DNA of 38,369 bases from Candidatus Woesearchaeota archaeon (GTDB lineage Archaea; Nanobdellota; Nanobdellia; Woesearchaeales; GW2011-AR4). The position numbers and the translations under genes were made by a program. This document shows positions 9,180 to 18,288 of the stretch, one piece after another (within the stretch, counting starts at the first letter, position 1; every line of letters starts with the position of its first letter). Below the pieces are notes generated by a model that had not been told where the DNA came from, did no database searches, and saw only the letters and a program-made list of their open reading frames with translations. The DNA lies in the NCBI GenBank assembly GCA_016185805.1, contig JACPMW010000045.1:1-38369 (forward strand), written 5' to 3'.

Positions 9180-9746
9180 ATGCTAAACAAAAAGGAATTT
9201 GGACAAATCAGGCATGAAATGCACAATCTGGACCTGAAAAGGGAAGCGATAATCCAGACTTCCCGCGAAATAATTACAATCTCAAAGCAGATAATCTATG
9301 CTGCACAAAGAAATGACCTAAAAGAAGCTTCTGATGCAATCAAAATAATAAAGGAAAAGGTCAGCAAGCTGAGGAAAATAAACGTTGTAACAGACACTAA
9401 TATAGGCTCTGTCGCTTTCCAGGAATATGTTGAAGCGATTGCTTTCTATGAATTCGTGAAGAACAACAAGATTCCTTCAAAAGCAAGCCTTGGAGTTTCT
9501 GCAGATGACTACCTAAGCGGCATATGTGACTTGACAGGAGAATTGGTCAGAAAGGCAATCTATGATGTGATTCACAAGAAATTTGATGAAGCGGAAAAAA
9601 TAAAGGAGCTTGTGCATGACATCTACGGCGAATTCCTGAAACTGCACTTGAGAAACGGTGAATTAAGAAAGAAATCAGACTCTATAAAGTGGAATTTGAA
9701 GAAGCTTGAAGAAGTGATGTACGATGTTTCTATGAGAAGGCATTGA
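9180..9746 (+). CDS. Translin family protein
   Basis: MLNKKEFGQIRHEMHNLDLKREAIIQTSREII...DDYLSGICDLTGELVRKAIYDV; start moved from 9096 to 9180. Confidence 0.85.
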   Translation: MLNKKEFGQIRHEMHNLDLKREAIIQTSREIITISKQIIYAAQRNDLKEASDAIKIIKEKVSKLRKINVVTDTNIGSVAFQEYVEAIAFYEFVKNNKIPSKASLGVSADDYLSGICDLTGELVRKAIYDVIHKKFDEAEKIKELVHDIYGEFLKLHLRNGELRKKSDSIKWNLKKLEEVMYDVSMRRH

Positions 9747-9783
9747 CAATAAGATTTAAATAAAAATTCAAAATCTTCATTTT

Positions 9784-10161
9784 GTGGGGCTGGAAGGACA
9801 AATTGCGGCATTGATAAGTGCATTATTGATCAGCATAGGCCCTGCTCCAATCTCCAAAAATCCGGGAATAATTCTAGAAGCTACTCCGCTTGCACAAAGG
9901 GGCTTTAAACCCTATCGTGAAGAGCATGCGGCCAGAAGAACCTCAGAAGAGACTGTTGTTGAATCCACCTTCTATTATAATATAAAAAGAAATATTGTAA
10001 TAGAAAATGTGAGAGATGGAAAGGTAGTGGATGCATTTATATGCAGTCTCTGGTCCAGACTCAGCTACTACTCAAATACCGGCTCTAAAGAATTTGAAGA
10101 TATGAGCCCTGAGCCAAATCCTGCTTGCAATCAAAAGGATTTTGCAAAGCCTGCACAATAA
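9784..10161 (+). CDS. Hypothetical protein, possible N-terminal hydrophobic segment
   Basis: 125 aa ORF with GTG start. Confidence 0.45.
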   Translation: MGLEGQIAALISALLISIGPAPISKNPGIILEATPLAQRGFKPYREEHAARRTSEETVVESTFYYNIKRNIVIENVRDGKVVDAFICSLWSRLSYYSNTGSKEFEDMSPEPNPACNQKDFAKPAQ

Positions 10162-10193
10162 GATTTAAATAACTTCTACAAATTCGTTCCTTT

Positions 10194-12428
10194 ATGAAAA
10201 GAACCCATACATGCGGGCAGCTGACAGACAGGGACATAAACAAGAAAGTAGCCCTTGCTGGATGGTGCTCTACAAGCAGGGATCATGGTGGTGTGATTTT
10301 CATTGACCTCAGGGACAGGTATGGAATAACCCAGATTGTGTTTGACCCGAGCAATGACATGCCATCCCATAAAATTTCAGAAACCTTGAGAAGGGAAGAT
10401 GTTGTTGTTGTTGAAGGCATTGTGAGAAAAAGGCCTCAGGGAATGGAAAACGAGAAAATTGCAACCGGAAAGATTGAGGTGCTTGTGAGCAAAATCCTTA
10501 ATGTGAACAAAGCTCAAACACCTCCCCTTGAAGTAGAGGACAGGATTGATGCTTCTGAGGAAATGCGCTTAAAATACCGGTATCTTGACCTGAGAAGGCC
10601 GAAGATGCAGAAGCAATTGATGTTCAGGCACAATTTGTCAATTGCAGTCAGGGAATATCTGAACAGCCAGGGCTTTGTTGAAATCGAAACCCCTATGCTC
10701 ATCAAGACAACTCCGGAAGGCGCAAGGGATTATCTAGTTCCGAGCAGGCTTCATCCAGGCAAATTCTATTCATTGCCGCAGTCCCCCCAGATATACAAGC
10801 AGATTTTGATGATCGCAGGCTTTGACAAATATTTCCAGTTGGCAAAATGCTTGAGGGATGAGGATTTAAGGGCAGACAGGCAGCCTGAGCACACTCAAAT
10901 TGATCTGGAAATGTCGTTTGCAGATGCAGACGACATTTTTCACCTTACAGAAGGGCTTATCAAGCATGTATTCAGGAAGCTTCTGGACAAGGACATTAAA
11001 ACTCCTTTCAAAAGATTTTCGCATAAAGATGCAATAGAAAGATTCTGCACCGACAAGCCCGATACAAGATTTGGGATGGAATGCTGCACTGTGACAGAAA
11101 TTGCAAAAAACTCTGAATTCAAGGTTTTTCTCGAGGTCATCAAAAAAAATGGAACTGTCAAAGTCCTGAACGCGGAAAAATGCGGAGACAAACTGAGCAG
11201 GAACCAGATTGATGAGTTGATAGAGTTCGCAAAGCAGAATGGCGCTCATGGGCTTGCATGGATGAAAGTGACAAAAGAAGGACTCGAAAGCAACATTGTA
11301 AAGTTTTTTCCCCAGAAAGTGCAGAAAGAATTGCTGGAAAAAACTAAAGCAAAGCCAAATGATTTATTGCTTTTTGCAGCAGACAATCTAAAGATTGCTA
11401 ATGACGTGCTTTCCAAAATAAGGCTGAAGCTCGCGAATTCAATTGGATTGATAAAGGAGAATGAGTTCGATTTTTGCTTTATAACAGACTTTCCAATGTT
11501 CGAATGGAATGAGGACGAGCAAAAATGGGATTTTGCCCACAACCCGTTCACAATGCCGAAGGAAGAGTTTTGGAAAAATCTTGAAAAAGAGCCTGGAAAA
11601 GTTGTTTCATACCAATATGATTTTGTGATGAACGGCTCTGAATTGTTTTCAGGCTCTGTGCGAAACAATATCCCGGAATTGCAGATGAAAACATTCAAGG
11701 TTACTGGCATGTCTGAAGCTGAAATAAGCTCAAAATTCGGATTTTTATTGGAAGCTTACAAGTATGGAGCTCCGCAGCATGCGGGTTTTGGGCTTGGATT
11801 TGACAGGCTTGCTTCCCTAATGCAGGGCATACATGATATAAGGGAAGTCATCGCTTTTCCTAAAAACAAGGCTGCTGAAAACCCGATGGACGGCTCGCCA
11901 AATGAAGCCTCTGAAAAGCAGATGCAGGAACTGCACATCAAGCTTGACTTTGTAAAAGAGCAGGTGAATGTTGTATTCGGCAAGATAAGGGATATTTTGA
12001 ACAAGGAAAAGATTGAATTTGAAGTGCTAGAGCACAAGCCAGTTTTTACAAGCAAAGAAGCTGCTGAAGTCAGAGGCACTGAATTAAAGCAAGGCACAAA
12101 GGCATTGATAGTCAAGACAGAAGAGGGTTTTATACAGGCAGTTGTTTCAGGAGCTAAAGAGGTTGACCTTGCTAAACTTCAAAAACTAACTTTATTCAAA
12201 AATCTTCAGTTGGCAAATGCAAAAGAAGTCAAGCAGGCAACTGGCTGCAATATCGGTTCTGTTCCACCATTCGGAAACCTGTTTAATTTGAAAACTTATT
12301 TTGACAAGTCTGTTGTAGAGAATGAAATTTTAGCCTTCAATGCCGGCCAGCACACCAAGAGCATCAAGATGAAGGCAAAGGATTTGGTTAAAGTTGTTAA
12401 TCCTGTGATTGGGGAGTTTAGTAAATGA
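10194..12428 (+). CDS. aspS: Aspartyl-tRNA synthetase, bacterial type (GAD insertion), fused to C-terminal YbaK/ProX-like deacylase domain
   Basis: HGGVIFIDLRDRYGITQIVFDP, RYRYLDLRRP-type motif 1 region (LKYRYLDLRRPKMQ), GFGLGFDRLASLM motif 3; C-term KIEFEVLEHKPVFTSKEAAEVRGTELKQGTKALIVKT...FGNLFNLKTYFDKSV typical of YbaK/EbsC fold. Confidence 0.93.
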   Translation: MKRTHTCGQLTDRDINKKVALAGWCSTSRDHGGVIFIDLRDRYGITQIVFDPSNDMPSHKISETLRREDVVVVEGIVRKRPQGMENEKIATGKIEVLVSKILNVNKAQTPPLEVEDRIDASEEMRLKYRYLDLRRPKMQKQLMFRHNLSIAVREYLNSQGFVEIETPMLIKTTPEGARDYLVPSRLHPGKFYSLPQSPQIYKQILMIAGFDKYFQLAKCLRDEDLRADRQPEHTQIDLEMSFADADDIFHLTEGLIKHVFRKLLDKDIKTPFKRFSHKDAIERFCTDKPDTRFGMECCTVTEIAKNSEFKVFLEVIKKNGTVKVLNAEKCGDKLSRNQIDELIEFAKQNGAHGLAWMKVTKEGLESNIVKFFPQKVQKELLEKTKAKPNDLLLFAADNLKIANDVLSKIRLKLANSIGLIKENEFDFCFITDFPMFEWNEDEQKWDFAHNPFTMPKEEFWKNLEKEPGKVVSYQYDFVMNGSELFSGSVRNNIPELQMKTFKVTGMSEAEISSKFGFLLEAYKYGAPQHAGFGLGFDRLASLMQGIHDIREVIAFPKNKAAENPMDGSPNEASEKQMQELHIKLDFVKEQVNVVFGKIRDILNKEKIEFEVLEHKPVFTSKEAAEVRGTELKQGTKALIVKTEEGFIQAVVSGAKEVDLAKLQKLTLFKNLQLANAKEVKQATGCNIGSVPPFGNLFNLKTYFDKSVVENEILAFNAGQHTKSIKMKAKDLVKVVNPVIGEFSK

Positions 12429-12429
12429 A

Positions 12430-12924
12430 ATGAAAAAAACACAAATAACGGGATTAAATAAAGGGACTATAATTAATAAAGAACCAACTAATCCAAATCA
12501 AAAAGTAGGACAAATAAGGGGGAGAATTATTGATTATTATATTCAAATTGAACTTTTAATTAATGCATTCTTAACAAATTATTTTGTTTTAGAGAATAAA
12601 CATAGTGATTTCTTAACTAAGTTTCTATACGATGATTTTTGCAGCACTGGACTAAAAATTAGAGTTCTTGAAAAATTATTGCCAGAAAATAAAATTGTTA
12701 GGGGATTCTATGTAGAATTAAGAAGATTAACTAATATTAGGAATATAGCTGCACATTCTTATCCTATGTCTTTAAATGGGCCAATAGTATTAGAAACAAG
12801 AAAACTGGAAAGTAAAGATTTAAGGGTATTGGAAGAAGAATTTTTTAAAATATATAAAAAAGTTTTTCCTTTATTGATAGACGCCGTGAATAAATTGATT
12901 GAAGACAAAGTCAAAATGAGTTAA
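12430..12924 (+). CDS. HEPN-like / DUF4145-like protein
   Basis: ATG at 12430; LRRLTNIRNIAAHSYP carries an RNxxAH motif typical of HEPN-type helical domains. Confidence 0.5.
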   Translation: MKKTQITGLNKGTIINKEPTNPNQKVGQIRGRIIDYYIQIELLINAFLTNYFVLENKHSDFLTKFLYDDFCSTGLKIRVLEKLLPENKIVRGFYVELRRLTNIRNIAAHSYPMSLNGPIVLETRKLESKDLRVLEEEFFKIYKKVFPLLIDAVNKLIEDKVKMS

Positions 12925-13024
12925 TTTACTTAATCAATATTAAAACGTCATTTAAAACCCTAACAATGAATTTAATTAACCAGAAATTTGGTAAAGTCAA
13001 ATAATTTAAGCAAATTCTAAGAAA

Positions 13025-13174
13025 TCAAAGTCTTCCTATATCCATCAGAATTTTCCTTCTTTTATCAATATAATCAAGCATTTCTTCTATTTCTTTTATG
13101 CTTGAATCTAAATGCAACTCATCTTTTAAATTCTCTAATTTCTCCTGTTTTGAGCCAATTTTTGATTTCTTCAT
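13025..13174 (-). CDS. Small charged protein (49 aa)
   Basis: Manual translation MKKSKIGSKQEKLENLKDELHLDSSIKEIEEMLDYIDKRRKILMDIGRL*; preceded by TATATAAAG. Confidence 0.45.
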   Translation of the reverse strand: MKKSKIGSKQEKLENLKDELHLDSSIKEIEEMLDYIDKRRKILMDIGRL

Positions 13175-13217
13175 ATTGTAAAAACTTATAATCTTTATAT
13201 AGTGCCCACTCTATAAA

Positions 13218-13688
13218 TTAGTTTCTATTTTGAGGTTCAACATAATTCATTTTAAGTGCTTTAAAAATATTTTTTTCAGAAATTGCTATAATTTTGCCTG
13301 TTTTTTTATCTATTAATCCATTAGCAGTAAGTTGCATATTCATAGATATAGCCCTTGTAGTCAGTTTTACATTATGTTCTTTGCTTCCTGTTCTAATCAA
13401 TAGTAAAGGCTCATAATTTTCTTTATTTGCAATATAAATATCAACTTGTGTGTTGTCTTTTGTTATCACTCTTATTAATTTGTCACCTTTAAGTTTTAGC
13501 TCTCCTAATTTAGATACATAATCCTTAAGCTTATCCAAGTTTTGTGGTTTTAATTCAATTACAATATCTATATCTCTTACAACTGGGTTTTTTCTTCTTA
13601 TACTTCCTCCTAAGCGTCCCCTAGCTATAAATGGAGATACCTGTTTAAGAATTTGTAAACCTTTTTTTTGTGCTTCGTCCAATCTCAT
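13218..13688 (-). CDS. Minimal DNA polymerase X-like nucleotidyltransferase (palm + C-terminal region only)
   Basis: GRLGGSIRRKNPVVRDIDIVIEL (GS...DID), TQVDIYIA third-carboxylate strand, RTGSKEHNVKLTTRAISMNMQLTANGLID, terminal NYVEPQNR like the PolX Y-x-P-x-x-R ending. Confidence 0.8.
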   Translation of the reverse strand: MRLDEAQKKGLQILKQVSPFIARGRLGGSIRRKNPVVRDIDIVIELKPQNLDKLKDYVSKLGELKLKGDKLIRVITKDNTQVDIYIANKENYEPLLLIRTGSKEHNVKLTTRAISMNMQLTANGLIDKKTGKIIAISEKNIFKALKMNYVEPQNRN

Positions 13689-13697
13689 GAGAATAAT

Positions 13698-14783
13698 TTA
13701 AAGGAATTCTATAGTAACTCCATCCGGATACGAAAATTTTCTTTTTCTATGGCCCAAAACTTGTATTTCCCTTTTTTCTTCCATAGGTTTAAGTATACTA
13801 GTTTTATAATGAAACGTTGTAAATGGGGTTTTAGCAATAACAAAATGTTCTAGTTTTTTGGCAGTTACTCTTTTACCTTTATACTCTTTTAATATCATCT
13901 TCTTTAATTCAGAAAAATTTGGACCTAGCTCAAATAATACAGTTTGATTAGGATTATAAGTTGCGTCAGAAAATTCAAAATTACCTTTTTTATCCACCCT
14001 CCACATTGCCTCTTTCATCCTTTCTAACCCTAGCAAACTTTTAGTAGCAAAAAATAATAAATAATCATCTTTATTAGATTTATTTTTCATCTTAAAAGAA
14101 TGGACAAAGTTAGCCACAGTACTTAATTGACCTAGATAAGAATCATGAATAATCTTGAATCTTTCCTCAGGACTTTTGCCTCTTGCATCCTTCCATTTTT
14201 CATTTCCAAAGAGTTTGATATACGTTTGTTCCAATCTAGTATCATCAATGAACCTGTTTATCTCTTCATACATAAAAGTTATTAATATTTCACAAAAATC
14301 GTTTTTCATTATCTTATTAATTACTTCAAAAGGAGTATCTTTAAATCCAAATGGATCTATAAAAACAAAAGTTGGGGCTATTGACTTATTTTTTTCATTA
14401 AGCTTATTCAGCTCATTTTCAATAACATCAGAAAATTCACCACATATGCACGCGTAACTCACATTTTTTGGGATTGAGATTGTTTTTAATTTATTTTGTA
14501 AAAAATCATATCTATCCTTATCTTTTTCTATAAATAAGAAAAATATTTTTGATGCTATTGGAATTCTTTGTTCTGCAACAGACTTTATTGCAATAACTGG
14601 AGAACCATCTTCTTTACCATTATATTCTCCTGGCCCAGAAAATCCATCTATAATGTTGACATTCTTCGCCCAGCTAGATAAGATTGGGATCCAAGCATCT
14701 AAATATTTTCTTAAGATGGCATGTTTCGCTTCTGTATGAGGCTCTATGTCCCATATGGTAGTTGTAATTTTCCCCATATTCAA
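13698..14783 (-). CDS. tcmP: Three-Cys-motif partner protein (TcmP family)
   Basis: HTEAKHAILRKYLDAWIPILSSWAKNVNIIDGFSGPGEYNGKEDGSP; FVFIDPFGFKDTPFEVINKIM. Confidence 0.88.
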   Translation of the reverse strand: MNMGKITTTIWDIEPHTEAKHAILRKYLDAWIPILSSWAKNVNIIDGFSGPGEYNGKEDGSPVIAIKSVAEQRIPIASKIFFLFIEKDKDRYDFLQNKLKTISIPKNVSYACICGEFSDVIENELNKLNEKNKSIAPTFVFIDPFGFKDTPFEVINKIMKNDFCEILITFMYEEINRFIDDTRLEQTYIKLFGNEKWKDARGKSPEERFKIIHDSYLGQLSTVANFVHSFKMKNKSNKDDYLLFFATKSLLGLERMKEAMWRVDKKGNFEFSDATYNPNQTVLFELGPNFSELKKMILKEYKGKRVTAKKLEHFVIAKTPFTTFHYKTSILKPMEEKREIQVLGHRKRKFSYPDGVTIEFL

Positions 14784-14786
14784 AAC

Positions 14787-15551
14787 TCAAATTTTAACTT
14801 CTAAAAGATTTTCTTTGACTTCAGGATATTCATCATAAATTCTTCCATCAAGTGTTCTACCGCCAGATTTAGAAGTCAATCCTCCCCATTGCTTGAAGAA
14901 GAAAGCGACATTATATTTTCTGCATTGCCTGCGAATTTCATGTATCCATTCTTTTTTTATTGGTCTGTGATATTTTCCGGATTCCCCCCCTACTATTGCC
15001 CAGTGGATTCCTCGTAAATTTACTTTTCCAACAGAGCCTAACAAAGGCTCAAAGCTGACGAATCGTATTGCAGCATCAACTTTTTTCAAGATAGCTAATC
15101 TATGCAATACTTTGCTGTCTTCTATTGATGTTCCAAGCCACACATTTGGTAAAACTTCACCATAATATTCATTTGTAAAATATTGCATTCTTTCTGGTCT
15201 CTTAGTTAATATTTGGAAAGTATGCCAATCTGCTTTTTCCATTGTATCAAAAACCCGTTTAATAAAAGAAAATGGTACTTGTTCATGAAATAGATCTGAC
15301 ATACTATTAACAAATATCGTTCTAGGTTCTTTCCAGGATAGAGGTAATTCAATGTCTTTTTCATGCAAAGTTAGCTTGAAGCCATTCCTATATTTTCCAG
15401 TTGGATTCATCATTTGTAATCGCTTTGCAAGGCGTTCAGCGTAGCAAAAAGCACACCCAGCACTAACTTTTGTACACCCTGTTACAGGATTCCAGCTAGA
15501 ATCAGTCCATTCTATACCACTCTTTCCCCCCATTTTTTTGTAATCCTCCAT
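14787..15551 (-). CDS. DUF5131 / phage Gp37-Gp68 family three-Cys (radical-SAM-like) protein
   Basis: SGIEWTDSSWNPVTGCTKVSAGCAFCYAERLAKRL; FQILTKRPERM; IVGGESG; FFFKQWGG. Confidence 0.9.
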   Translation of the reverse strand: MEDYKKMGGKSGIEWTDSSWNPVTGCTKVSAGCAFCYAERLAKRLQMMNPTGKYRNGFKLTLHEKDIELPLSWKEPRTIFVNSMSDLFHEQVPFSFIKRVFDTMEKADWHTFQILTKRPERMQYFTNEYYGEVLPNVWLGTSIEDSKVLHRLAILKKVDAAIRFVSFEPLLGSVGKVNLRGIHWAIVGGESGKYHRPIKKEWIHEIRRQCRKYNVAFFFKQWGGLTSKSGGRTLDGRIYDEYPEVKENLLEVKI

Positions 15552-15581
15552 TTTAGTATTTAAATATATACTACTTTTTCC

Positions 15582-15611
15582 TTTAAATACTTCACCTGAA
15601 AATGTCCAGTG
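15582..15611 (-). promoter_or_regulatory. Accessory-gene promoter module copy 1 (CACTGGACATTTTCAGGTGAAGTATTTAAA)
   Basis: Gapless match to copies at 20992-21021(+) and 30833-30862(-); TATA-like end 31 nt upstream of the 15551 start. Confidence 0.7.
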
Positions 15612-15678
15612 CTACTCCAATATATAGATTATAGTATAATAATAAAAATTTATAAATATGTAATAAGTTGGGCTGGAT

Positions 15679-16177
15679 ATGTCTAAAAAATCAATCAATT
15701 TCATCACCAGCAATCCCGGCAAGGTAAGGGAATTCAGGCAAATTCTGGAGTCGGAAATAAAGGTAAATCACATCAATCTTTCTTATCCTGAATTGAGAAG
15801 TGATGATCCCGAAGAAATAGCAAAAAATTCAGCAGAAATGCTGGCAAACAAGCTAAAAAAGAATGTTGTTGTTGAAGATTCCGGATTGTTTATCAAGGCA
15901 TTGAATGATGGAAGGAATAGAAGATAGGCAATGCACTTACAAAAGCGCTGTTGCATACTGCGAGCTAGGCAAAAAGCCTATAAGCTTTCTGGGGGAGGAA
16001 AAGGGCAGAGTTGCTGAAAAAATAAGCGGTTCTTATGGTTTTGGGCATGACCCGATATTCATCCCTGAAGGCAGCAACAAAACATACGGCGAGATGAAAA
16101 ATGCAGATGAAGTAAAGCAATTCAGGAGAAAAGCTGTCTTGAAATTAAGAGCATATTTGTTGAAAAAGAAGAAGTAA
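15679..16177 (+). pseudogene. XTP/dITP pyrophosphatase (RdgB/HAM1 family), disrupted by an internal frameshifting deletion
   Basis: 15679-15927 encodes INFITSNPGKVREFRQIL...VEDSGLFIKALN; 15905-16177 encodes MEGIEDRQCTYKSAVAYCELG...GSYGFGHDPIFIPEGSNKTYGEM. The ~20-residue segment normally between ALN and MEG is missing and the frames differ. Confidence 0.8.
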
Positions 16178-16293
16178 AGGGGCACCCATTTGCCTATGGC
16201 GTGCATGGGTCTTAAATTTTTTGAATTTTAAGGCTAATATGTCAAAGCTATCAAAACAATAATTTTAAATATGAATTCCATACATCTTAATTC

Positions 16294-16869
16294 ATGCTCC
16301 AGAAAATAAAAGGGCTGATGAATGTAAAAGAGGATATTGATGCTATAAACAGGAATATAGAAGAGAATAACAAAGTTATTTCTGAATTGAAAGCCGAGCT
16401 TGAAACATTAAGGAACGGATTGGCTGAAACCAACAAGTCACAAGGAGAATTCTTAAAGAATTTCAGGGAAAATTTGGCAATAATCAAAAACTTAAGGGAA
16501 GATTTCGGAAAGGAATTGGTTGAATTCAAGCTTTTAAAAGGCCAGCTGCAGAGAAAAATCCTTGACAAGTTCGAGGAGGAGCTGCAGAAGGATTTAGAAG
16601 TCAACAGGGAATTGTTGAAAAAAGACACAGAAGATTATAACGACTTGCGGAAAAAAGCCGCTGAAATTCTGTCGAGACTGAACCTTACAGGCGGCGAGCT
16701 GAACAAATTCATAGAAATAAGCAAAAGCATCAAGAAGGAGGATTTTGAGCTTACAAAGTTCGCAAGGCAGCTTATAGACATGGACAGGGAAAAGCTGGAA
16801 TTGATGAGAAAGATTGACACTCTTGAAAGGCTTGTTTCCAAGATAAGGAGAAGGGAACTGGTGAGATAA
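16294..16869 (+). CDS. Coiled-coil protein of unknown function
   Basis: 191 aa, continuous heptad-like sequence. Confidence 0.65.
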   Translation: MLQKIKGLMNVKEDIDAINRNIEENNKVISELKAELETLRNGLAETNKSQGEFLKNFRENLAIIKNLREDFGKELVEFKLLKGQLQRKILDKFEEELQKDLEVNRELLKKDTEDYNDLRKKAAEILSRLNLTGGELNKFIEISKSIKKEDFELTKFARQLIDMDREKLELMRKIDTLERLVSKIRRRELVR

Positions 16870-17322
16870 CTAAATTTTCTTTGATGGCAAACCATTGCCA
16901 TTTCCATCAATCGATTCTTGGATTTGTCTTTCTAACATAAAATCAAAGTCATCTGGTGTACAGCCTGATTTGACAGCTTGAATAAGTGCGCCTATTTCTT
17001 CCATAGCTTTCTCAAATGCAGCTTCTGGCTCCATACCACTTAGCCTTAGGCCAACATACCTTCCGCTAGTATGACTCCTTAAACGGGTTATAGAAGAACC
17101 AATCAACAAAGCTAATTCCTCATGCGCCATCCTAGCTTCGTATTTGGGAATAATCAGTCTTTCAATATCGGACTCTAATTTTCCCATTACAGAGCGCGGG
17201 GCAATCTGCTCAAATCTTCCCTTAAACTCTGCTTCGTACACACTGGCATTAATTGTGATATCCGAGACCAAAACAGGCTTTCCTGTATAGCCTTGAACTA
17301 TTCCGGCAATTCCGTCAGGCAT
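16870..17322 (-). CDS. Hypothetical protein
   Basis: 150 aa ORF convergent with the coiled-coil gene. Confidence 0.5.
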   Translation of the reverse strand: MPDGIAGIVQGYTGKPVLVSDITINASVYEAEFKGRFEQIAPRSVMGKLESDIERLIIPKYEARMAHEELALLIGSSITRLRSHTSGRYVGLRLSGMEPEAAFEKAMEEIGALIQAVKSGCTPDDFDFMLERQIQESIDGNGNGLPSKKI

Positions 17323-17420
17323 TATGTATTGTTATCTTGCCGCAATTCATATTTAAGCATTTCTATTAGTAAAGCTTTTTAACAAAAACATGTAAATTAG
17401 TGAGATAGAAAAAGGAGGTG

Positions 17421-17488
17421 TTTGCCTTGGGCAAAGAGGAGTCTTTAAAACCCAAGGCAAATGATGGATTTCAATAGCCTCGCTATTG
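17421..17488 (+). ncRNA. Candidate structured element: two consecutive hairpins
   Basis: Perfect 11-bp stem TTTGCCTTGGG (17421-17431)/CCCAAGGCAAA (17451-17461), then 7-bp CAATAGC (17472-17478)/GCTATTG (17482-17488). Confidence 0.4.
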
Positions 17489-17589
17489 TTTTAACTTAAA
17501 GAATGCAGCCATGTTTATATACCATGTGAACATTACTTCTGGAAGCATCTTTCACAAGCTTTATAAATCATTTATATAGGGCTGTTTCC

Positions 17590-18288
17590 ATGGTGCAGGT
17601 TGTTTTCAGCCCGAAATGGTTCTGGGGGAAGGATATCTTCATTGACTCAATTGCTTTGCTGGTGCTGCTGTCTATAGCAATTTTTGCCACAAAATACTAT
17701 TGGATAAAGAAAAGCAGGAACTACCTCTATCTCGCTCTTTCATTTTATCTGATTGCATTGTCCTTTTTCTCAAAAATACTCATTAACTTCACTATCTACT
17801 ACCAGGTGCTTCATACGCAGATTATAGGCTCCATGACATACACCCAAACCATACTCAAATCCTCTGAAATATTTGCTGTCAGCGGGCTGTTCTTTTACAG
17901 GTTTTTCACACTGCTTGGGCTTTTCATGCTTTACTCCATATATGAAAAGCAGTCCAAGGCAAACATAATTTTAATGGTGTATTTTATCCTTATATCAATT
18001 TTCTTCAGCAAAGAGGAATACTACCTTTTTTATTTAACCAGCCTTATTCTATTAGGCATAATATCCAACAGATATTATCAAAATTACAGGAAAAACAAAA
18101 GCAAAGCTTCAGGAATGCTCGCAGCAAGCTTTTCTATAATAACCTTAAGTCAGGTTTTCTTTATGCTGGTCAGTATTACAAAACATTTTTATGTTGCAGG
18201 AGAGATTATGCAGCTTATAGGGTATACTGTACTGCTGACAGCTTTCATAACGGTGCTCAAGCATGGAAGGGAAAAGAACAAGGGTTGA
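17590..18288 (+). CDS. Polytopic membrane protein (about 7 TM)
   Basis: 232 aa ORF, multiple hydrophobic segments. Confidence 0.7.
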   Translation: MVQVVFSPKWFWGKDIFIDSIALLVLLSIAIFATKYYWIKKSRNYLYLALSFYLIALSFFSKILINFTIYYQVLHTQIIGSMTYTQTILKSSEIFAVSGLFFYRFFTLLGLFMLYSIYEKQSKANIILMVYFILISIFFSKEEYYLFYLTSLILLGIISNRYYQNYRKNKSKASGMLAASFSIITLSQVFFMLVSITKHFYVAGEIMQLIGYTVLLTAFITVLKHGREKNKG

